The notes beneath the pieces were generated by a model. It saw only the letters and a list, made by a program, of their open reading frames with translations. It was not told where the DNA came from and did not search any database. The translations under genes and the position numbers were made by a program. A stretch of DNA of 64,000 bases from NCBI RefSeq assembly GCF_016545825.1, contig NC_052617.1:53325382-53389381 (forward strand), in the 5' to 3' direction. The DNA is from Eucalyptus grandis (Eukaryota; Streptophyta; Magnoliopsida; Myrtales; Myrtaceae). Below, in pieces: positions 58,702 to 64,000 of the stretch; within the stretch, counting starts at the first letter, position 1; the number at the start of each line of letters is the position of its first letter.

Positions 58702-59112
58702 TAAGTGGTGCCATTCCATCTTCCTTCCAAACTTGAGCACCTTACTACCTTACTAGGTTTATTAGAACTCTAGCTGGGGAAAAATCAACTTAGTGGAGAT
58801 ATCCCAACCATGCCACAGGGTTTGCAGATTGTTTTGAACCTCGGTAGTAATCTTTTCGATGGGAATATCCCGATTACATTTTCTCAACTATTTGACCTAG
58901 AGATTTTGGATCTCTCAAACCACTGGTTTTCAAGTTGGGTTCCATCGCCTTTTCTTCATATGCTGGCCCTGACATAGTTGCTACTTTCCAATAATCTTCT
59001 GACGGGTGTTCTTCCGAAGATTAGGGACATGGTCAAAGTGGAAGCCGGTGGAAACAAGAACTTCATTAATGGGACAACAATGAGTCCTGCTGTCGTATTG
59101 AAAAGAAACTTA

Positions 59113-59691
59113 GGTTGCGTATGGCAACGTTTCTATTCTAGAGATAGAAATAGTCCTCTTCTATTACTATTCCTTAGAACAATTTCCGAGTAAAATAACG
59201 CTTATGGTAATTATACAAATTTTATTCTTGAATAGAAAAAAAATGAATGCATTTGGTACAATTCACAATTTTTTTTTTGTAACATAGAATTTTTTTTTAA
59301 AGAATTTTTTTTTTTTTAGAACTTTTTCTTTTCTTCTTCTTGCTTGCCAAGGGTGTGACAAAGTCGGCCGGTAAGCAACGACCGCAGCGTAGTGGGCAGC
59401 CAACAACGCGACAACAATCGGCGGGTGGTAGCAGTTGGGTGCAACAAGCGAAAGCAAGAACAAGAAAAGAAAAAAAAATGCTTTATTTCTAGAAATTATT
59501 CTTGAGAACAAGAAGTTACTTTTTTTTTTATATATATTTTTCTTTTGTTGCAAATCTATTCCTCGGCTACTTTTTTCATCCAGGAAATAGAAAAATTAGT
59601 TGACATTACAAAATGAATTTCTATTCTTTTTTTGTTCCAAAAAACAAAAGAACAAAAGAGCAGAGGCATAGAAACGTTGCTGTGTGCGCCC
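59113..59691. mobile_element. Harbinger/Tourist-like MITE (copy 3) in LRR coding sequence
   Basis: Termini are GGTTGCGTATGGCAACG and CGTTGCTGTGTGCGCCC, and pairing extends into AAACGTT. It is flanked by TTA (59110-59112, 59692-59694). It lies directly before the transmembrane segment of the LRR receptor relic. Confidence 0.8.
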
Positions 59692-59832
59692 TTAGTTTTT
59701 GTGTCAATTCTTATTGCATTGGCCTCTTTTGTTTTTGCCATGTTTGTCATTGCAATGGTTGTTATATCAGTATCAAAACGCTTCAATTGCCTCAATGACA
59801 ACCATTGCAATGCAAATGAAATAAATGGGTGA

Positions 59833-62010
59833 GATAAGGTGATAAGAGGGAATGCGAAAGCCCGGTGCTTTTACTTGTTTAAATAACAATTAATGTAAAG
59901 CAGTGGTCCAAGGATAATGTATATCTTTATGATGAGTAAATTCATTTTGCAAGTTCGAGTAATTCCTACAAAGGATTGGAGTAAATGTGTGTGAAACTTG
60001 AATTTTCAATGTACATGCCATGCAGAATTTTTAGGTCTCTAACTCGTTTGTGCTTGTACGACAAATAGAAAAATGAAGGGCTTAAGAGATGTCCCGCTGC
60101 CGACCAAAAAAAGGAAAAGAGAGAGAGATGTCCGACTAAAAAGAAATGTCATGAAGCTCTTTTGTGGGGAGAGACCCGTGCACGGTCTCTCTAGGTAGAC
60201 TGCAACCTGGGACTTCGACCTCTCTAAAATCCAGAGCAGTGGCTCGAATTGGTTGATCGTTGAAGTTTCGTTTATTTCGTAAATAATAAGTGATTTAAAA
60301 ATATTTTTAAAAATAATTATTTTTTTCGCTTGAAATAATTAGATATTAAAAGATGATTTCATTGTCGACAAAAATTTATGTTTATGAAAATATTTTCCGT
60401 TTATTCATTTTATGAACAATTATTTTTGAGAACATATTTCTTAAATCATTCATTTTTCTAAAAAAAACAGAGACAAAATAGTTGTAAATGCAAAGATGTC
60501 AATGAGGCAGGTTTGAATGGCCCGTGAGCATTGGCCTCTTTGAATCTTAGGCTTTGGTTTCTTGCCTATTTACAATGGTTACCGTCCTTCAGCAACTCAA
60601 ACCTTGCTTATCCACCTCGAGAAAAATAATTACTAAAACCTCTAATTTTTTTTTTGGTCAGTACTAAAACCTCTATTTTAGCAGGCGTGGAAAAGGGCTA
60701 TTTCAATTGAGGACAACTTTCTTCATAACACGTATAATTTCATGAAAACTCATGCCTTGCTATGGAGAGAAAAATAGCAAATACTAACACAGATGATATC
60801 CTCAAATCAAAAAGGCATATGAAGAGGCTTTTATCAATCGTCATCGATGTTGCGCGATGACAAAAGATGGTTCCTATAGCACATTAAGATATAAAATATT
60901 TTTATTGGTCATCCAAGTCTTGCAAAAAGTACCCGTTGCTGCTAATCACAAGTGGTTACAAATTTATCACTTCAAAACGATTCAAATCTTTCGAGACAAT
61001 TTCACTCTTTTTCCATACATGACTTTCTTACAAGTCTGGTAAAAGTCAATGATTAATCCCATTTATCTTATATATAAGTTCTACTCCACACATCCTTTCC
61101 AATTGCCAAATGCAGAAGAATCACACAAAGAATTTGGGCTCCATTTATTTCACAAAAATTTAATACTTATGAAAAAATCAAAGAAATCATTTTTTACGAT
61201 AATAAAAATAATTTCTTGGGCTCGTGCCATTTTCAATTGGCTCTTGACACTCCCGTTGCATTCATTTAACCATATTATCCCTTAGGGATGCCACTCTTGA
61301 TTTGATATTATTTCTTTCATTTTTTTCGTTTTCTTTGTTTTCAATTTTGCTAGAGACGAAATTACCTGAGCTCCTCTTAAACAATATATGTTAAGATTAA
61401 ACGTGCGACACACTCTTGGTTCAAGATTATTTCTTGCATTCTTTTCTTCTGTTTTTATCTTTTTCTTTTTATTCTCCGCTCAGAACAAAATTGGTATTCC
61501 CATCTTCCAAAAAAGAAAAAAAATTATTTGGCAGGTAGCTAATGAATCTTCCTGTTAATGAATTGATATTTCTCTTTGTTTTGTGCTAAAAAACTATTAT
61601 TCAAAATATAACGTAAGCATAAATAGGATTGAAAAGAACCATCTGCCAGTTTTTATAAATTTATTTTATTATAACATTAATATGTGTCATTACATTGTCG
61701 TTCATGTACTTTAATTACTCAACTTTCATTTTATTCGGTGAACGTAGTCGTCTAACAACCATTTTTTTATGCCATCATTGCATGATGTTTTAAAAAATGC
61801 TTTCAAAAAAGTTAAAAATATGATAAAGCTAAGCACATAAAAAATTATAAACATCCATCATTATCATACAAATGCAAAAGAAAATGCTCTCTTTACGTTA
61901 TTACATAGAATGCTATATTTACCCTGATTGCATGTACAACTAGTTATTGATAAGAAATTATGGCAGCGGTAATCGCATTACTTCTTCTTTTTTCTTTCTT
62001 TTTTTCTTTT
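59833..62010. other. Intergenic, AT-rich, no gene
   Basis: Short random frames only. A tRNA-like stretch on the minus strand at about 60100-60270 (GGTCGAAGTCCC as B box) could be an old SINE, but no target duplication or poly(A) was confirmed. Confidence 0.35.
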
Positions 62011-63870
62011 CTAAAAAAGAATTAGTGAGAATTCTACTAATAAAAAATTACAAGTAAAAAATAAACGATCAAAGTGATAATTTCTTATGTTTGTTCACAT
62101 AAGACTCAAGGCATTTTAAATATGTTTTGCAAGTATTGGAGGAAGCAAATAAAAAAATTCAGATTGCGGACCTCGATCAGGCTAAAGAGCACCCAAACGA
62201 TTTCTATCATGATGCTCAAAGCATTCAAATAAAGATCCAATCCAACGAAAGAGACATGGTCGTCCAAGAGAAAATCGATTCAACACGACATAATTTTCTC
62301 ATATATTTATTATTAGCTGGATAGTACTTTACTATACTAATGCACATGAACTCTCTTGTAGAAGAAAACAACCCCTGATTGCTTGATACACATTGACTCT
62401 CGCATGAACTTGGGTTGCATGGTATGGTGTTTCCAAAATTTTATACAATAATTATGTAGAATTATTTGGAAATTTATATCATAGTATCTATAAGTTGAAT
62501 TAACGTATACAATCTACTAGGACGAGAGTATAAGGAATTTCATTGATTTTCACACAATCGATAATTCGGATGAGATAAGTCACTGTAGCTATTCTCAGTA
62601 TTTGATTTATAATTAGGAAAGAATCAGGGTTTTCGATTGTTGCTGGTACATGTTATTATTTTATTTTGAATTAAATTACCTTACTATAAAATGATATAGG
62701 GTCAAATATCTTGTGGTCATGTGAATCTTCTTGGCAAAAGAACGCTTTAAGTGCCATAACTTTGGCCAAAGGGACACTTAAGTGCCATAACTTACGAAAG
62801 GTACACTTAAGTGCAACATTCGAAGAAAAACGGATCACTTGAGTGCCACTCCGGTCAAAATCCGGCCAAAACGCCAACGTGACGTTTTTCCGGCGAAGCG
62901 CGACCAAAACGACGTCGTTTTTGCACGCTGACGTGGGTAAAAAAAAAAAAAATTAATTAAATTAATTAAATTAATTTTAAAATTAAATTTAGTTAAAATA
63001 TTTAAAAATAATAATTTTAAATATTTTTAATAAATTTAATTTAATTATTTTTTTGCTACATCAGCCAAAACAACGCCGTTTGGCCACGTCGCGTGAAAAA
63101 CGGCGTTATTTTGAGCTCCGTTCGTCGGAAAAGTGCCACGTCAACATTTTGGCCGGATTTTCGCGATTGGCACTCAAGTGATCCCTTTTACTCCGATTTT
63201 GGCACTTAAGTGTACCTTTCGTAAGTTATGGCACTTAAATGTCTCTTTCTAAAGTTAAGGCACTCCGGTCCAGCGCGTCGAATTAATCTTCTCAATGAAC
63301 CAAACATTGAAGCTATATATTAGGTGAAATATGTATACAAATTAATTAAAAATCAGTTTTTGGCTTAATTTGGACTCGTGTGATCTTCGATTGATTTTGT
63401 AATATTTTAGGTATGACCACATCTTTATCTAGGAGATTTGGATCAATGGGGCAAATTTTTCTTCTCTTCTAATTCATTATTCTTATTTTGTTCTTTTCTT
63501 TACTTCATTTGTTTTATGCGTAATCGATAGCACTCATTTCGATTTTAGGTCACTAGAGAGTTCTAAAGTTGCTTGATTTTGGCAAAAGGACTCAGGAGCC
63601 AATACATTGCACAATGATTTTATTATTAGTTGCAAAACCAATGTTTCAAAGTGTTTTTCATCTTTTAAATTTAATAGATTTATATAATCAATTATTTCTT
63701 TTTTTTTACTTGTAATTAATGATGTGTGGGTTGTGTTGGAATTTTGGAGGGTTTTATAAGGATGGCCTTAATTCGTATGTGCACAAACATAAAAATTTAT
63801 CACTTTGATCGCTTATTTTTTTCTTGTAATTTTTTATTAGTAGGATTCCCACTAATTATTTTTTTGAAAA
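62011..63870. mobile_element. Element bounded by ~95-bp inverted repeats
   Basis: The left arm (62011-62103) and right arm (63775-63870) pair through AATTAGTGRGAATYCTACTA, ATAAAAAATTACAAG, ATCAAAGTGATAA and TTATGTTTGT. The 1.7-kb interior holds a nested palindromic MITE and a 65-codon frame (62127-62324). The frame's ANKKIQIADLDQAKE and later ERDMVVQEK weakly recall the pre-RT region of plant LINEs. The class of the outer element is not settled. Confidence 0.55.
62750..63264. mobile_element. Palindromic MITE with AAGTGCCATAACTT ends
   Basis: The left arm AGTGCCATAACTTTGG...CACTTAAGTGCCATAACTTACG pairs with the right arm CGTAAGTTATGGCACTTAAA...AAAGTTAAGGCACT. Internal GCGTTTTGGCCGG-type blocks also pair. 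The loop (62940-63050) is almost pure A/T. It is nested inside the larger inverted-repeat element. No target duplication was fixed. Confidence 0.7.
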
Positions 63871-63917
63871 ATAATTTATTTTTTTTTAAAGTAAAGGAGT
63901 GAAAACATGCGGTCCTT

Positions 63918-63959
63918 AGCTGACCGTTCCTCCGTCACTCGACTGAGGAACGGTCAGCT
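63918..63959. repeat. Perfect 15-bp stem hairpin
   Basis: AGCTGACCGTTCCTC (63918-63932) and GAGGAACGGTCAGCT (63945-63959) pair exactly around a 12-base loop. The hairpin is GC-rich inside AT-rich DNA near the window end. Confidence 0.9.
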
Positions 63960-64000
63960 GAGACGCTCCCAAAAACAAGTAAAGGAGGGGGCCCACGAGA

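Larger units (their letters stand above)
55479..59832 (+). pseudogene. LRR receptor-like kinase pseudogene, interrupted by three insertions, kinase domain absent
   Basis: ATG at 55479 gives a signal peptide, then the LRR N-terminal cap SWNSTEDPCEWKGVTC. LRRs follow: GLEVLDFSYNKMSGSIGSEL, NLALLDLSANQLSGSVPDRL, LVRLNLVQNKLTNLLP, and after an insertion HELGNLSNIRVMKLQFNKI, LLSGAIPSS and NLGSNLFDGNIPITFSQL. A transmembrane helix (VSILIALASFVFAMFVIAMV) and a Lys-Arg-Phe juxtamembrane start follow; the frame stops at 59832 and no kinase is seen. Frameshifts occur near 55690 and 56260-56300, with in-frame stops near 57820 and 58977. Insertions: LTR-like block ~56644-57675, MITE 57832-58701, MITE 59113-59691. 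The order of parts matches LRR-RLKs like Arabidopsis At1g34420, from memory. Confidence 0.85.

Noticed and set aside
60100..60270. Possible minus-strand SINE
   Set aside because: B-box-like motif only; no tail or flanking duplication could be matched.

Overview
The window looks like nuclear DNA of a dicot tree or shrub. It has spliced genes with long AT-rich introns, GA/CT microsatellites near gene starts, many short DNA transposons and a decayed endogenous pararetrovirus. A Myrtaceae-like origin is my impression only, because no sequence search was possible.

Layout. 1-5250: 3' part of a badly broken caulimovirid-type endogenous pararetrovirus, ending in a 35S-like TATA promoter. 6029-16039 (+): a complete nine-exon EDRF1 homologue of 1,463 aa. 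16787-16991: a SINE with a 14-bp target duplication, lying between two convergent gene ends. 17291-25799 (-): an eleven-exon J-domain/GPALPP (DUF3752) protein whose introns hold a Harbinger-like MITE and a TRIM retrotransposon. 27084-27711 (-): a three-exon GASA/Snakin peptide. 30481-31055 (-): last exon of an mTERF-family gene. 36382-38808 (+): an FAD monooxygenase gene with several one-base breaks. 40965-41444 (-): an acidic protein of unknown function. 43360-49995 (-): a complete nine-exon NIPA-type Mg2+ transporter with one GC-AG intron. 51284-53950: nested transposons (hAT-like, copia LTRs, MULE-like). 55479-59832 (+): a dead LRR receptor-kinase gene with two MITEs and an LTR-like block inserted in its coding sequence. 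60000-64000: AT-rich DNA with nested inverted repeats.

Four housekeeping-like genes (EDRF1, J/GPALPP, GASA, NIPA) rebuild cleanly exon by exon, with splice phases that agree throughout. Three loci (J/GPALPP, mTERF, FAD monooxygenase) carry isolated one-base frameshifts in otherwise well-conserved sequence. These may be assembly errors or real lesions.

No operon-like or obviously new multi-gene system is visible. The most informative material is the transposon record: several insertions can be dated relative to each other, and two lie in coding exons where removing the element plus one target copy restores the reading frame exactly.
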